A DNA stretch of 64,000 nucleotides. Source: Bordetella genomosp. 13. Lineage in GTDB: Bacteria > Pseudomonadota > Gammaproteobacteria > Burkholderiales > Burkholderiaceae_B. A program made the position numbers and the translations under genes. Shown here one piece after another: positions 1-9,334 of this stretch; positions within the stretch are counted from its first letter, which is position 1; every line of letters begins with the position of its first letter. The DNA lies in NCBI RefSeq assembly GCF_002119665.1, contig NZ_CP021111.1, forward strand, positions 4,836,001-4,900,000, in the 5' to 3' direction. Below the pieces are notes generated by a model, which saw nothing but the letters and a program-made list of their open reading frames with translations, made no database searches and was not told the origin of the DNA.

Positions 1-90
1 GCTGCACCGCAGCAGAGGCGCCAACCCCACCCAGCGCGCCAGTCTCCGGAAGCAAGGCATCTCCCCAAGAACCAAGACCAAGGAAACACC
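1..90. other. leader upstream of the efflux operon
   Basis: No gene start or convincing coding frame is visible in this edge stretch. It contains the ribosome binding site of the following gene (AAGGA about 8 bases before the ATG at 91). The local regulator usually found beside such pumps, if there is one, lies outside the window. Confidence 0.3.
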
Positions 91-1287
91 ATGACGGTTT
101 CTCGTCCCCGCATTGCCGCGCTCGCCCTGGTGGCGGCGCTGGCCGCCGCCGGCGGCGGCTACGCTGTATACGGCCCCTCCAAGGGAACCGGTACCGCCCA
201 GGCCCAATCCGCGCCGCCCCAGGGCGCGCCTGTCGACGTGGCGCCCGCCTTCACGCGGTCCATCGTCGACTGGCAGCGCTATTCGGGTCGCCTCGAGGCC
301 ATCGACCGGGTCGACATCCGTCCGCTGGTCTCGGGCACCCTGACCCAGGTCCACTTCAAGGACGGCGCCCTGGTCAAGAAGGGTGACGTGCTGTTCACCA
401 TCGATCCGCGCCCGTATGCGGCCGAGGTCGACCGAGCCACCGCCCAGCTCGCCGCGGCCCGGGCGCGTGTGGCGTACACGGCCTCCGACCTCGCCCGCGG
501 CAAGCGGCTCATCAGCGAGAACGCCATCGCCCGGCGCGACTTCGAAGAGAAGGAGAACGCCGCCCGCGAGGCCGCCGCCAACCTGCAGGCCGCCCAGGCC
601 GCCCTGGACACCGCCCGCATCAACCTGGGCTACACCCGCATCGTCGCCCCCGTGGACGGCCGCGTCTCGCGCGCCGAAGTCACCGTGGGCAACGTGGTGT
701 CGGCCGGCGCCTCGTCGGTGCCGCTCACAAACCTGGTGTCGGTGGCGCGCCTGTACGCATCGTTCGACGTCGACGAACAGACCTTCCTGCGCTACGTGAA
801 TCCCAGCCGCGCCAACGGCGCCTCGGTGCCGGTGCAACTGGGCCTGGCCAACGAGGAAGGCTATTCCCGCGAGGGCGTGGTGCAGTCGGTCGACAACCGG
901 CTCGATCCCACCTCCGGCACCATCCGCGTGCGCGCCGTGTTCGACAACCGCGACGGCACCCTGCTGCCCGGCCTGTACGCCCGCGTCCGCCTGGGCGGCA
1001 GCGCTCCGTACGACGCCGTGCTGATCGACGAACGCGCCATCGGCACCGACCAGAGCAAGCGTTTCGTGCTGGTGGTCGGCGACGACAACCGCGCCAACTA
1101 CCGCGAAGTGAAGCTGGGCTCCAACGTCGGACCGCTGCGCGTGGTACAGGACGGCCTGAAGCCCGGCGAACGCATCGTCGTCAATGGCCTGCAGCGCGTG
1201 CGCCCCGGCGACCTGGTCGCGCCCAACCTGGTGTCCATGGACACCGCGCCGGAGGCCGTCAAGACGGCCGCGGCCAGCCTGAAATAA
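91..1287 (+). CDS. RND efflux periplasmic adaptor subunit
   Basis: This is a membrane-fusion protein that links an inner-membrane RND pump to an outer-membrane channel. The 398-aa product starts with a hydrophobic signal/anchor segment (about residues 8-28) without a lipobox. A split biotinyl-lipoyl domain follows (about 60-100 and 185-210, the second half containing IVAPVDGRVSRAEV), flanking an alpha-helical hairpin, and then beta-barrel and membrane-proximal domains. The length is usual for the AcrA/MexE family. The gene lies 28 bases before the pump gene and is clearly in one operon with it and the outer-membrane factor. The family is certain; the substrate is not readable from the sequence. 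Confidence 0.93.
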   Translation: MTVSRPRIAALALVAALAAAGGGYAVYGPSKGTGTAQAQSAPPQGAPVDVAPAFTRSIVDWQRYSGRLEAIDRVDIRPLVSGTLTQVHFKDGALVKKGDVLFTIDPRPYAAEVDRATAQLAAARARVAYTASDLARGKRLISENAIARRDFEEKENAAREAAANLQAAQAALDTARINLGYTRIVAPVDGRVSRAEVTVGNVVSAGASSVPLTNLVSVARLYASFDVDEQTFLRYVNPSRANGASVPVQLGLANEEGYSREGVVQSVDNRLDPTSGTIRVRAVFDNRDGTLLPGLYARVRLGGSAPYDAVLIDERAIGTDQSKRFVLVVGDDNRANYREVKLGSNVGPLRVVQDGLKPGERIVVNGLQRVRPGDLVAPNLVSMDTAPEAVKTAAASLK

Positions 1288-1315
1288 GGCACCGACCGAT
1301 CTCGGAAGATCTCCA

Positions 1316-4300
1316 ATGAATATCTCCAAATTCTTCATCGACCGGCCCATCTTCGCTGGGGTGCTGTCGGTATTGGTGCTGCTGGGCGGCCTGCTGGCCA
1401 TGTTCCAGCTGCCCATTTCCGAATACCCGGAAGTCGTGCCTCCGTCCGTCGTCGTGCGGGCGCAATATCCGGGCGCCAACCCCAAGGTCATCGCCGAAAC
1501 CGTCGCCTCGCCGCTGGAACAGCAGATCAACGGCGTGGAAGACATGATGTACATGCAGTCGCAGGCCAACAGCGACGGCAACCTGACGCTGACGGTGTAC
1601 TTCAAGCTGGGAGTGGATCCCGACAAGGCGCAGCAGCTGGTGCAGAACCGCGTGTCGCAGGCCCTGCCACGCCTGCCGCCCGACGTGCAGCGCCTGGGCG
1701 TCACCACGGTCAAGAGCTCCCCCACGCTGACGCTGGTGGTGCACCTGATTTCGCCCGACGACCGCTATGACGCCACCTATCTGCGCAACTACGCGGTCAT
1801 CAACGTGAAGGACCGCCTGTCGCGCATCTCGGGCGTGGGCGAAGTCACGGTGTGGGGCGCGGGCGACTACTCCATGCGCGTCTGGCTCGATCCGCAACGC
1901 GTCGCGCAGCGCGGCATGACGGCCATGGAAGTGGTCAACGCCATCCGCGAGCAGAACGTGCAGGTCGCGGCGGGCACCATCGGCGCCTCGCCCAACGACG
2001 TGCCCATGCAGTTCTCCGTCAATGCGCGCGGCCGCCTGCAAAGCGCGGAAGAGTTCAGCGACATCATTCTGAAGACCTCGCCCGACGGCGCCGTCACGTA
2101 CCTGCGCGACGTGGCGCGGGTCGAGCTCGACTCGCAGGAATACGCGCTGCGCTCGCTGCTGGACAACAAGCCGGCGGTGGGCATGGGCATCATGCAGTCG
2201 CCGGGCTCGAACGCGCTGGACGTCTCCAGCCAGGTGCGAGCCGCCATGGCCGAGATGTCCAAGGACTTCCCGCCTTCGGTGGAATACCGCATCGAGTACG
2301 ACCCCACGCAGTTCGTGCGCTCCAGTATCGAGGCCGTGGTGCACACGCTGCTGGAAGCCATCGCGCTGGTAGTGCTGGTGGTGATCGTATTCCTGCAGAC
2401 GTGGCGGGCATCCATCATTCCGCTGCTGGCCGTGCCGGTGTCCATCATCGGCACCTTCGGGCTGCTGCTGATGTTCGGCTATTCCATCAACGCGCTGTCG
2501 CTGTTCGGCATGGTGCTGGCCATCGGCATCGTGGTGGACGACGCCATCGTGGTGGTCGAGAACGTGGAGCGCAACATCGGCGAAGGATTGTCGCCGCGCG
2601 ACGCCACGTACAAGGCCATGCAGGAAGTCAGCGGGCCCATCATCGCCATCGCGCTGACGCTGTGCGCGGTGTTCGTGCCGCTGGCCTTCATGACGGGCCT
2701 CACCGGGCAGTTCTACAAGCAGTTCGCCATGACCATCGCCATCTCGACGGTGATCTCGGCCTTCAACTCGCTGACGCTGTCGCCCGCCCTGTCGGCCATG
2801 CTGCTGAAGGGCCACCACGACAAGCCCGACGCGTTGACCCGCGTGATGAATCGCCTGTTCGGCGGCTTCTTCAACTGGTTCAACCGCACGTTCAATCGCG
2901 CGTCCGACGGCTACGCCACCGGCGTGCGCGGCGTGATCCGCCGCAAGGGCAGCTCGATGCTGGTGTTCGCGGTGCTGCTGGGCCTGACCGCGCTGATCGG
3001 CAAGGTCGTCCCGGGCGGCTTCATTCCGGCACAAGACAAGCAGTACCTGATCGGCTTCGCGCAGCTGCCCAACGGCGCCTCGCTCGACCGCACCGAAGAC
3101 GTGATCCGCCGCATGAGCGACATCGCCCTGAAGCAGCCTGGCGTCAAGAGCGCCATCGCCTTCCCCGGCCTGTCGATCAACGGCTTCACCAACAGTTCCA
3201 GCGCGGGCATCGTGTTCGTCACGCTGGACGACTTCAGCGAACGCACCAGCCCGGAACTGTCGGGCAACGCGATCGCGGGCGCGCTGAACCAGCAGTTCGG
3301 CTCGATCAAGGACTCGATGGTCGCCGTGTTCCCGCCCCCGCCCATCCTGGGCCTGGGCACGCTGGGCGGCTTCAAGCTGCAGATCGAGGACCGCGGCGCT
3401 CAGGGCTATGAAGCGCTGGACCGCGCCACCCAGGCCTTCGTGGCCAAGGCGGCGCAGACGCCCGAGCTCGGCCCCACGTTCTCGAACTACCAGATCGCCG
3501 TGCCGCAGCTCGACGTGGACCTGGACCGCGTGAAGGCGCGCCAGCTGGGCGTGCCCGTGACCGAAGTGTTCGACACCATGCAGGTGTACCTGGGCTCGGT
3601 GTACGTGAACGACTTCAACCGCTTCGGTCGCGTGTTCCAGGTGCGTGCGCAGGCCGATGCCCAGTTCCGCGCCCATCCCGATGACATCCTGCAGCTGAAG
3701 ACCCGCAACGCGTCGGGCGACATGGTGCCGCTGTCGTCGCTCGTCACGGTCAACCAGAGCTTCGGGCCCGAGATGGTGGTGCGCTACAACGGCTACACCG
3801 CCGCCGACATCAACGGCGGTCCGGCGCCAGGCTTCTCGACCAACCAGGCGCAGGAGGCCGCCGCGCGCATCGCCGCCGAGGTGCTGCCGCGCGGGTTCCA
3901 GATCGAGTGGACCGACCTGGCCTACCAGCAGATGCTGGCTGGCAACGCGGGCCTGTGGGTGTTTCCGATCAGCGTGCTGCTGGTGTTCCTGGTGCTGGCC
4001 GCGCTGTACGAGAGCCTGACCCTGCCGCTGGCGGTGATCCTGATCGTGCCGATGAGCATCCTGGCGGCGCTGACGGGCGTGTGGCTGACGAACGGCGACA
4101 ACAACATCTTCACGCAGATCGGCTTGATGGTGCTGGTGGGGCTGTCCGCGAAGAACGCCATTCTCATCGTGGAGTTCGCCCGAGAGCTCGAGATGGGAGG
4201 CAGCACGCCGGTGCAGGCCGCGATCGAGGCCAGCCGCCTGCGCCTGCGTCCCATCCTGATGACGTCCATCGCGTTCATCATGGGCGTGGTGCCGCTGGTG

Positions 4301-4501
4301 CTGTCCACCGGGGCGGGCGCCGAGATGCGGCAGGCCATGGGTATCGCCGTGTTCTTCGGCATGCTGGGCGTGACGCTGTTCGGCCTGTTCCTGACGCCGG
4401 TGTTCTATGTGCTGCTGCGCAAGCTGGGCAAGCGCCCGCTGCACAGCGCACATCCGCACGCCGCGCCGATCTCTCATCAACATGCCGCCCAGGCCGACTA
4501 A
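1316..4501 (+). CDS. RND multidrug efflux permease, MexF/OqxB type
   Basis: This is a proton-driven inner-membrane pump of the HAE1 group, 1061 aa, with two halves of six membrane segments each and large periplasmic loops. The N-terminus (MNISKFFIDRPIFAGVLS) and the segment QLPISEYPEVVPP are typical of the MexF/OqxB/BpeF branch. The paired aspartates of the proton relay are seen in the fourth membrane segment (GIVVDDAIVVVENVER, about residue 405). MexEF-OprN-type pumps commonly export chloramphenicol, quinolones and trimethoprim. That range is family knowledge and is not shown here. Confidence 0.95.
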   Translation: MNISKFFIDRPIFAGVLSVLVLLGGLLAMFQLPISEYPEVVPPSVVVRAQYPGANPKVIAETVASPLEQQINGVEDMMYMQSQANSDGNLTLTVYFKLGVDPDKAQQLVQNRVSQALPRLPPDVQRLGVTTVKSSPTLTLVVHLISPDDRYDATYLRNYAVINVKDRLSRISGVGEVTVWGAGDYSMRVWLDPQRVAQRGMTAMEVVNAIREQNVQVAAGTIGASPNDVPMQFSVNARGRLQSAEEFSDIILKTSPDGAVTYLRDVARVELDSQEYALRSLLDNKPAVGMGIMQSPGSNALDVSSQVRAAMAEMSKDFPPSVEYRIEYDPTQFVRSSIEAVVHTLLEAIALVVLVVIVFLQTWRASIIPLLAVPVSIIGTFGLLLMFGYSINALSLFGMVLAIGIVVDDAIVVVENVERNIGEGLSPRDATYKAMQEVSGPIIAIALTLCAVFVPLAFMTGLTGQFYKQFAMTIAISTVISAFNSLTLSPALSAMLLKGHHDKPDALTRVMNRLFGGFFNWFNRTFNRASDGYATGVRGVIRRKGSSMLVFAVLLGLTALIGKVVPGGFIPAQDKQYLIGFAQLPNGASLDRTEDVIRRMSDIALKQPGVKSAIAFPGLSINGFTNSSSAGIVFVTLDDFSERTSPELSGNAIAGALNQQFGSIKDSMVAVFPPPPILGLGTLGGFKLQIEDRGAQGYEALDRATQAFVAKAAQTPELGPTFSNYQIAVPQLDVDLDRVKARQLGVPVTEVFDTMQVYLGSVYVNDFNRFGRVFQVRAQADAQFRAHPDDILQLKTRNASGDMVPLSSLVTVNQSFGPEMVVRYNGYTAADINGGPAPGFSTNQAQEAAARIAAEVLPRGFQIEWTDLAYQQMLAGNAGLWVFPISVLLVFLVLAALYESLTLPLAVILIVPMSILAALTGVWLTNGDNNIFTQIGLMVLVGLSAKNAILIVEFARELEMGGSTPVQAAIEASRLRLRPILMTSIAFIMGVVPLVLSTGAGAEMRQAMGIAVFFGMLGVTLFGLFLTPVFYVLLRKLGKRPLHSAHPHAAPISHQHAAQAD

Positions 4502-4511
4502 GGAGCCAGCC

Positions 4512-6047
4512 ATGATGCGTACATTCAAAGGCTCCGCCCTGCTTGCCCTGCTGCTGACGCTGGCGGGCTGCGCGGTGGGCCCCGACTATCACCGGCCCGA
4601 GGTTGCCACCCCGGCCGCCTACAAGGAAGCGGCCCCCGCCTCGCTGCCCGCCCACGAGGCAGGCAGCTGGCAGGCCGCCAGGCCGTCGGAAGACGCGCTG
4701 CGCGGCGAATGGTGGAAGGTCTTCAACGACCCGACGCTGGATGCGCTGCAGGCCGAGGCGCTGCGGGCCAACCAGACCCTGCAGGCCGCCGCCGCGCGGC
4801 TGACGCAGGCCCGTACGCTGCTGCGCGACGCGCGCTCCGAGCTCTACCCCCGGGTGGATGCAGGGGTGGGTCCGTCCCGCCAGCGCGTCTCGCCGGCGTC
4901 GCAAGGTCTGGCCGACGACGGTCCCGCCAGCACTTCCACGCTGTGGCGCGCGCAGGCCTCCGTCTCGTACGAGGCCGACCTGTTCGGCCGCGTGGCGTCC
5001 AACGTGGACGCCGCGTCCGCCGACGCGCAGCAGAGCGAGGCCTTGTATCGCTCGGTGCTGCTGGCGTTGCAGGCGGACGTGGCGCAAGGCTACTTCCAGG
5101 TGCGCGAACTCGACGCCGAGCTGCAGATCTACCGCCAGACGGTGGACCTGCGCGGCGCTTCGCTCAAGCTGATCCAGCAGCGCTACGACGCCGGCGACAT
5201 CGGCGAACTGGACCTGGCGCGCGCCCGCGCCGAACTGGAATCGGCGCGTTCCGAAGCGGTGGGCGTCGAACGCCGCCGCACCGCCGCCGAGCACGCGCTG
5301 GCGGTGCTGCTGGGCAAGGCTCCGGCCGAGTTCAGCATGCCGTCGCAGCCGCTGTCGCGCATCGTCATCGACGTGCCCGCCGGCCTGCCGTCCACGCTGC
5401 TCGAGCGCCGTCCCGACATCGCCGCGGCCGAACGCGCCATGGCCGCCGCCAACGCCCGCATCGGCGTGGCGCGCGCGGCGTTCTTCCCGCGCCTGGACAT
5501 CACCGGCGCGGCCGGCTTCGAGTCGTCGGAACTGGGCAACCTGTTCCAATGGTCCAGCCGCACCTTCCTGCTGGGCCCCTTGGTGGGTACCGCGCTGTCG
5601 CTGCCGATTTTCGACGGCGGCCGCCGCCAGGCCGGCGTGGACCGCGCGCGGGCGGTGTACGAGGAAGACGTGGCCAACTACCGCCAGACGGTCCTGTCCG
5701 CCTTCCGCGAAGTCGAGGACAACCTGGCCAACCTGCGCCTGCTGCGCGGCCAGGTCGAAGCCCAGGACGCCGCGCTGCAAGCCTCGACCCGCGCCGCGCA
5801 CCTGTCGCAGACGCAGTACCGCGAAGGCTCGATCAGCTTCCTGGACGTGATCGAGGCCGACCGCACCGTGCTGCTGCAGCAGCGCGTGTCGGTGCAACTG
5901 GACGGCGAGCGCGCGCGATCTACCGTGAACCTGATCCGTGCGCTGGGTGGCGGTTGGGATACGCCTGTGCCCGGCAGCGCGCCGCGCGAGCAGCAGGCGG
6001 CGCAGACGGAAACGCAGGCGCAAGCGCGGCAGGTGGCGGCTCAGTAG
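4512..6047 (+). CDS. outer-membrane efflux lipoprotein, NodT/OprN family
   Basis: This is the TolC-like trimeric channel of the tripartite pump. The 511-aa protein begins with a lipoprotein signal peptide (lipobox LTLAGC, Cys at about 20) and then the typical CAVGPDYHRPEV start of mature NodT-family proteins. Two repeats of long helices plus beta strands make up the rest. The ATG at 4512 was chosen because AGGAG sits about 7 bases upstream and the signal peptide starts there; an ATG one codon later is also possible. It is the last gene of the operon and is followed by a strong terminator. Confidence 0.94.
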   Translation: MMRTFKGSALLALLLTLAGCAVGPDYHRPEVATPAAYKEAAPASLPAHEAGSWQAARPSEDALRGEWWKVFNDPTLDALQAEALRANQTLQAAAARLTQARTLLRDARSELYPRVDAGVGPSRQRVSPASQGLADDGPASTSTLWRAQASVSYEADLFGRVASNVDAASADAQQSEALYRSVLLALQADVAQGYFQVRELDAELQIYRQTVDLRGASLKLIQQRYDAGDIGELDLARARAELESARSEAVGVERRRTAAEHALAVLLGKAPAEFSMPSQPLSRIVIDVPAGLPSTLLERRPDIAAAERAMAAANARIGVARAAFFPRLDITGAAGFESSELGNLFQWSSRTFLLGPLVGTALSLPIFDGGRRQAGVDRARAVYEEDVANYRQTVLSAFREVEDNLANLRLLRGQVEAQDAALQASTRAAHLSQTQYREGSISFLDVIEADRTVLLQQRVSVQLDGERARSTVNLIRALGGGWDTPVPGSAPREQQAAQTETQAQARQVAAQ

Positions 6048-6070
6048 GCCGCGGCGCAGCCCGCCCGAAG

Positions 6071-6107
6071 GGGCCGGTCCGGACACCCGGGCCGGCCCTT
6101 TTGTTTT
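6071..6107 (+). terminator. rho-independent terminator of the efflux operon
   Basis: A 12-bp stem (6071-6082 with 6087-6098, one U-G pair) closes a 4-base loop and is followed at once by TTTTGTTTT. It lies 23 bases after the stop of the outer-membrane factor gene. Confidence 0.85.
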
Positions 6108-6109
6108 GG

Positions 6110-6121
6110 CCCCCCCCCCCC
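6110..6121 (+). repeat. homopolymeric tract of 12 C
   Basis: Twelve consecutive C residues lie between the efflux operon terminator and the thpR start at 6151. They are about 17 bases upstream of a weak -10-like TTAAGC at 6138. Bordetella uses poly-C tracts of similar length in fimbrial promoters for slipped-strand phase variation. A comparable role here is inference only. Confidence 0.5.
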
Positions 6122-6150
6122 GGCGGCGCCGGCAAGGTTAAGCTGGCGCA

Positions 6151-6717
6151 ATGAACAGCTCCACTCCTTCCCCGCAAGACGCCACGCTGCGTCTCTTCTT
6201 CGCCCTGTGGCCGGAGGGCCGCGCGCTGGGCAGTCTCGGGCCCTGGCAGGAACACGCGCACGCGCTGTGCGGCGGCCGCATGATGCGGGCCGAGACCCTG
6301 CATCTGACCCTGGCCTTCCTGGGCCAGGCCACGCCCGAGCAGGCGCAGGCGTTGACCGCCCACACGCGCGCCGACCGCATTGACGAAGGCGAAATCGAAC
6401 TACGCCACTACGGCGCGTTTCCCCGGCAGGGCATCGTGTGGGCCGGCCCCGAGGCCGACGATCCGGCCACGCAGACATTGCACGGCATCCATGACCGGCT
6501 GTGGAATCGCTTGCAGGACCTGGGCTGGCAGCGCCCCGATCAGGCGTTCAAGCCGCATGTGACCCTGCTGCGCAAGGCCGACTGCTCCGCCCTGCCCGCG
6601 CCCATGCCCGAGCCCGTGGTGTGGGCCTACCGGCACTACGTGCTGGTGTCGTCCGAGCCGAACAAGGGCATGGCGCAATATCGCGTGCTGGCGCGCAGCG
6701 GAGCCGACGGCGGCTAG
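6151..6717 (+). CDS. thpR: RNA 2',3'-cyclic phosphodiesterase (2H family)
   Basis: This is a 188-aa protein of the 2H phosphoesterase superfamily (LigT/ThpR), which opens 2',3'-cyclic phosphate ends of RNA. Both catalytic HxT motifs are present: HLTL at about residue 51 and HVTL at about residue 136. The length matches the family (about 180 aa). The stop codon shares a CTAG palindrome with the stop of the convergent AraC-type gene, so the two genes overlap tail to tail by 4 bases. Confidence 0.9.
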   Translation: MNSSTPSPQDATLRLFFALWPEGRALGSLGPWQEHAHALCGGRMMRAETLHLTLAFLGQATPEQAQALTAHTRADRIDEGEIELRHYGAFPRQGIVWAGPEADDPATQTLHGIHDRLWNRLQDLGWQRPDQAFKPHVTLLRKADCSALPAPMPEPVVWAYRHYVLVSSEPNKGMAQYRVLARSGADGG

Positions 6718-7697
6718 GCAGCCAGCACGGCTTGGTCGTCCCGCAGCGCATCGTTGGCTGGCGGCGTACTGAACCGGCGCCGATAGGCGCTGGGGGTCAA
6801 CCCCACGAGGCTCTGGAAGCGCGTCCGGAACGTGACGGGCGAATCGAAACCGGCGGATGCCGCAATCTGCTCGATGGACGCCGAACTCGTTTCCAGCAGT
6901 TCCTGCGCGCGGCGCACGCGCGACTTCAACAGCCACTGGATGGGCGTGGTGCCGGTCTGCTCGCGGAATCGCCGCGCGAAGGTGCGCGGGCTCATGCAGG
7001 CGCGCGAGGCCAATGCCGCCACGTCGATCGGCTGGTCCAGATTGGCCAGCATCCAGTCGAACAGCGGCGCCAGGCTGGCCGCGGGCGCCGGCGTGGACTG
7101 CGGAATGAACTGCGCCTGTCCGCCGTCGCGGTGCAAGGGCGCCACCGCCAGCCGCGCAGAATGCGAGGCCACGGCCTGGCCATGATGGCGGCGTACCAGA
7201 TACAGGCACATGTCCAGGCCCGCCGATGCGCCGGCCGAGGTAACGATGTCGCCTTCATCCACGAACAGCACGCCGGCATCGACCTCGACGGCGGGATAGT
7301 GCCGTGCCAGATCCTGCGCGGCGGCCCAGTGCGTGGTGGCCCGCCGGCCATCCAGCAGGCCGGCCGCAGCCAGCACGAAAGCGCCGGTGCAGATGGACGC
7401 AATCAGAGCACCACGCTGCCGCGCCGCACGCAACGCCCTGATGACCGCGGCAGGAATGGGGCGGAATGGATCGTCGATACCCGGCACGATCACCATGTCG
7501 GCGTTGACGATCTGGTCCAGCCGCCACGGCACGTGAATATCGAACGGAGCGGCACGGACCTTGGCCGTCTGCCCGCAGACCAGGACCCGGTACCCGCATT
7601 CGCCTCTTGCGAGCCTGACGCGGGAGAACACGTCGCAGGCGATTCCCAGGTCGTAGGGGATGAAGTCGGGCAGCGCCAGGACGGCGACGGTACGCAT
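6714..7697 (-). CDS. GlxA-type AraC family regulator with DJ-1/PfpI domain
   Basis: This is a 327-aa transcription factor. The N-terminal half (about 1-190) is a DJ-1/PfpI class I amidotransferase-like sensor with its nucleophile-elbow cysteine in SICTGAFVLAAAG (Cys about 103). The C-terminal half (about 215-315) is an AraC helix-turn-helix pair (ALASRACMSPRTFARRF and IEQIAASAGFDSPVTFRTRF). The ATG at 7697 is preferred because AGAGGAA lies just upstream; the frame continues 16 codons further without a better start. It is divergent from the small membrane-protein genes, so it may regulate them. The ligand is unknown. Confidence 0.88.
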   Translation of the reverse strand: MRTVAVLALPDFIPYDLGIACDVFSRVRLARGECGYRVLVCGQTAKVRAAPFDIHVPWRLDQIVNADMVIVPGIDDPFRPIPAAVIRALRAARQRGALIASICTGAFVLAAAGLLDGRRATTHWAAAQDLARHYPAVEVDAGVLFVDEGDIVTSAGASAGLDMCLYLVRRHHGQAVASHSARLAVAPLHRDGGQAQFIPQSTPAPAASLAPLFDWMLANLDQPIDVAALASRACMSPRTFARRFREQTGTTPIQWLLKSRVRRAQELLETSSASIEQIAASAGFDSPVTFRTRFQSLVGLTPSAYRRRFSTPPANDALRDDQAVLAA

Positions 7698-7846
7698 GGA
7701 TTCCTCTGGCATCGAAGGGCTGGGGGCTGGGCGCATTCTACCCAACTCGACATGGCAGGAAATGAACGCATTTCGTCTTTTCTGCCACTCATCGCCATAG
7801 CCTGCGCGACGCTATAAATGCGGCGAGCCATCATGGCGATACGGAA

Positions 7847-8206
7847 ATGTCCCTCATGCACGCTTCCAACGACACATCCCCCACGCCCGCCGACGATAGA
7901 TCCATCTTGCGCCGGCTCGAACTGGCCGCATGGGTAGAGGGCGCCACGCTGCTTCTGCTGCTCGCGGTGGCAGTCCCGCTGAAGCACCTGGCGGGCTGGC
8001 CGATGGCTGTGCGGATCATGGGGCCGGTACACGGCCTGGCGTTCCTGGCATACCTTTGGATCGCAATCCAGTCATGGTCGGCCATGGGGTGGCGGGGATC
8101 CGAACTGGGACGCCTGCTCATCCTGGCAGTCATCCCGCTCGGCGGATTCGTCACGGCGGTGCGCCTGTCGCACCGTATCGCGGCGCGGCGACACACGTCG
8201 ACATGA
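7847..8206 (+). CDS. DUF3817 family membrane protein
   Basis: This is a 119-aa protein with three likely membrane helices (about 28-46, 53-73 and 87-105) and an arginine/histidine-rich tail. It resembles the DUF3817 family (RRLELAAWVEGATLLLLL near the start and a central GPVHGLAFLAYL), which has no settled function. Its stop overlaps the next start (ATGA at 8203-8206), so the two membrane proteins are probably made together. The AraC-type regulator is divergent from this pair. Confidence 0.75.
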   Translation: MSLMHASNDTSPTPADDRSILRRLELAAWVEGATLLLLLAVAVPLKHLAGWPMAVRIMGPVHGLAFLAYLWIAIQSWSAMGWRGSELGRLLILAVIPLGGFVTAVRLSHRIAARRHTST

Positions 8207-8610
8207 CCTTCATCACGCTATACCCCTGGCTCAAGGCCCTGCATCTGGCTGCGGCGCTGGTGTTCGCCAGCGGCGTGCTGGCGATGGCGGGCTTCCTGAG
8301 GATGATGCCGGCCGTACCGGGCGACATGGCGGTCGCCGTAATTGGCTGGGACCGCTGGGTCACCATCCCCGCGATGCTGCTGGTCTGGGCATTGGGATTG
8401 GGACTTGCCAGCGGCGGAGGCTGGATCGGCGACGGTTGGCTCTATGCCAAGCTAGGCCTGGTCCTGCTGCTGTCGGCCATTCATGGCGTGCAGTCCGGCC
8501 AGCTGCGACGCAGCGCGCGAGGCCTGCCGACGCAACGCTGGCCCGCCATGCCGATCATTGCTGCCTCGCTGGCGGGCATCGCGATCCTTGCCGTGGTGAA
8601 GCCGTTCTGA
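8203..8610 (+). CDS. CopD/HemJ-like small membrane protein
   Basis: This is a 135-aa protein with four predicted membrane helices. The start WLKALHLAAALVFASG and the end ILAVVKPF resemble the UPF0093/HemJ and CopD-like families, whose HemJ members are heme-dependent protoporphyrinogen oxidases. The N-terminal histidine of HemJ is present, but the overall match is loose, so an enzyme role is not claimed. It is translationally coupled to the DUF3817 gene by a 4-base overlap. Confidence 0.6.
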   Translation: MTFITLYPWLKALHLAAALVFASGVLAMAGFLRMMPAVPGDMAVAVIGWDRWVTIPAMLLVWALGLGLASGGGWIGDGWLYAKLGLVLLLSAIHGVQSGQLRRSARGLPTQRWPAMPIIAASLAGIAILAVVKPF

Positions 8611-8714
8611 TTTTCGCGGCATGCGCGAAACGGCGCATAATGCCGCAGCCTGCGCGCGGCCATTCAGACATGGCGCGATCGCGGCGCGCGGCGACCACTA
8701 CCATGGGTCTTATC

Positions 8715-9275
8715 ATGTTGATTCTGCTGGACCAGGACGGCGTACTGGCCGACTTCGAACATGCCTTCCTCGCGGCATGGCGCGCGCGATATCCCGACAT
8801 CGAGCCCGTGGCGTTCGAAGACCGCAAGTCGTTCCACATCCTCGAAGACTATCCGCCCGAACTGCGCGCCCGGGCCGAGGCCATCTATACGGCCCCTGGC
8901 TTCATCCGCGACCTGCCGCCGGTACCCGGCGCCATCGAGGCCTGGCGCGAACTGCTGGCGCTGGGCATGGACGTGCGCATCTGCTCGTCGCCGCTTCGCC
9001 AATACGAGAACTGCGTGGCCGAGAAGTACCAGTGGGTCGAGCGCCACCTGGGACGGCCCGCCACCGAGCGGCTCATCCTGACGCGCGACAAGACGCTGGT
9101 GCAGGGCGACCTGCTGATCGACGACCGGCCGCGCATCCAGGGCGCGGCACGGCCGCGCTGGCGCCACATCGTCTACGACGCTCCCTACAACCGCCAGGAA
9201 ACCGACAGGCCGCGCCTGACATGGGACAACTGGCGCAACGTGCTGGCAGGCGAGTTGTACGCCTCGGATGGTTGA
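8715..9275 (+). CDS. 5'(3')-deoxyribonucleotidase-like HAD protein
   Basis: This is a 186-aa protein of the 5'-nucleotidase, cytosolic type C group of the HAD superfamily. Motif I is LLDQDGVLADFE, with the nucleophile and acid Asp two residues apart at about 6 and 8. A second HAD motif, ICSSPL, lies at about residue 95 and the late acidic motif LLIDDRPRIQGA at about 137. Such enzymes remove phosphate from (deoxy)nucleoside monophosphates. A start four codons upstream at 8703 is equally possible, because neither ATG has a clear ribosome binding site. Confidence 0.78.
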   Translation: MLILLDQDGVLADFEHAFLAAWRARYPDIEPVAFEDRKSFHILEDYPPELRARAEAIYTAPGFIRDLPPVPGAIEAWRELLALGMDVRICSSPLRQYENCVAEKYQWVERHLGRPATERLILTRDKTLVQGDLLIDDRPRIQGAARPRWRHIVYDAPYNRQETDRPRLTWDNWRNVLAGELYASDG

Positions 9276-9334
9276 GGCCTCCTCGCCAACGTTCACCACT
9301 GCAAGCAACGCCCGGTGCAGGGCGGCCTGCCAGC

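Noticed and set aside
1259..4528. A 1089-codon open frame antisense to the RND permease gene
   Set aside because: Its product is almost entirely His, Gln, Arg and Gly runs, with no domain. It is the usual open antisense frame of a GC-rich gene whose sense product has all RND motifs.
4278..6086. Long open frame antisense to the outer-membrane factor gene
   Set aside because: Low-complexity composition and full overlap with a certain gene.
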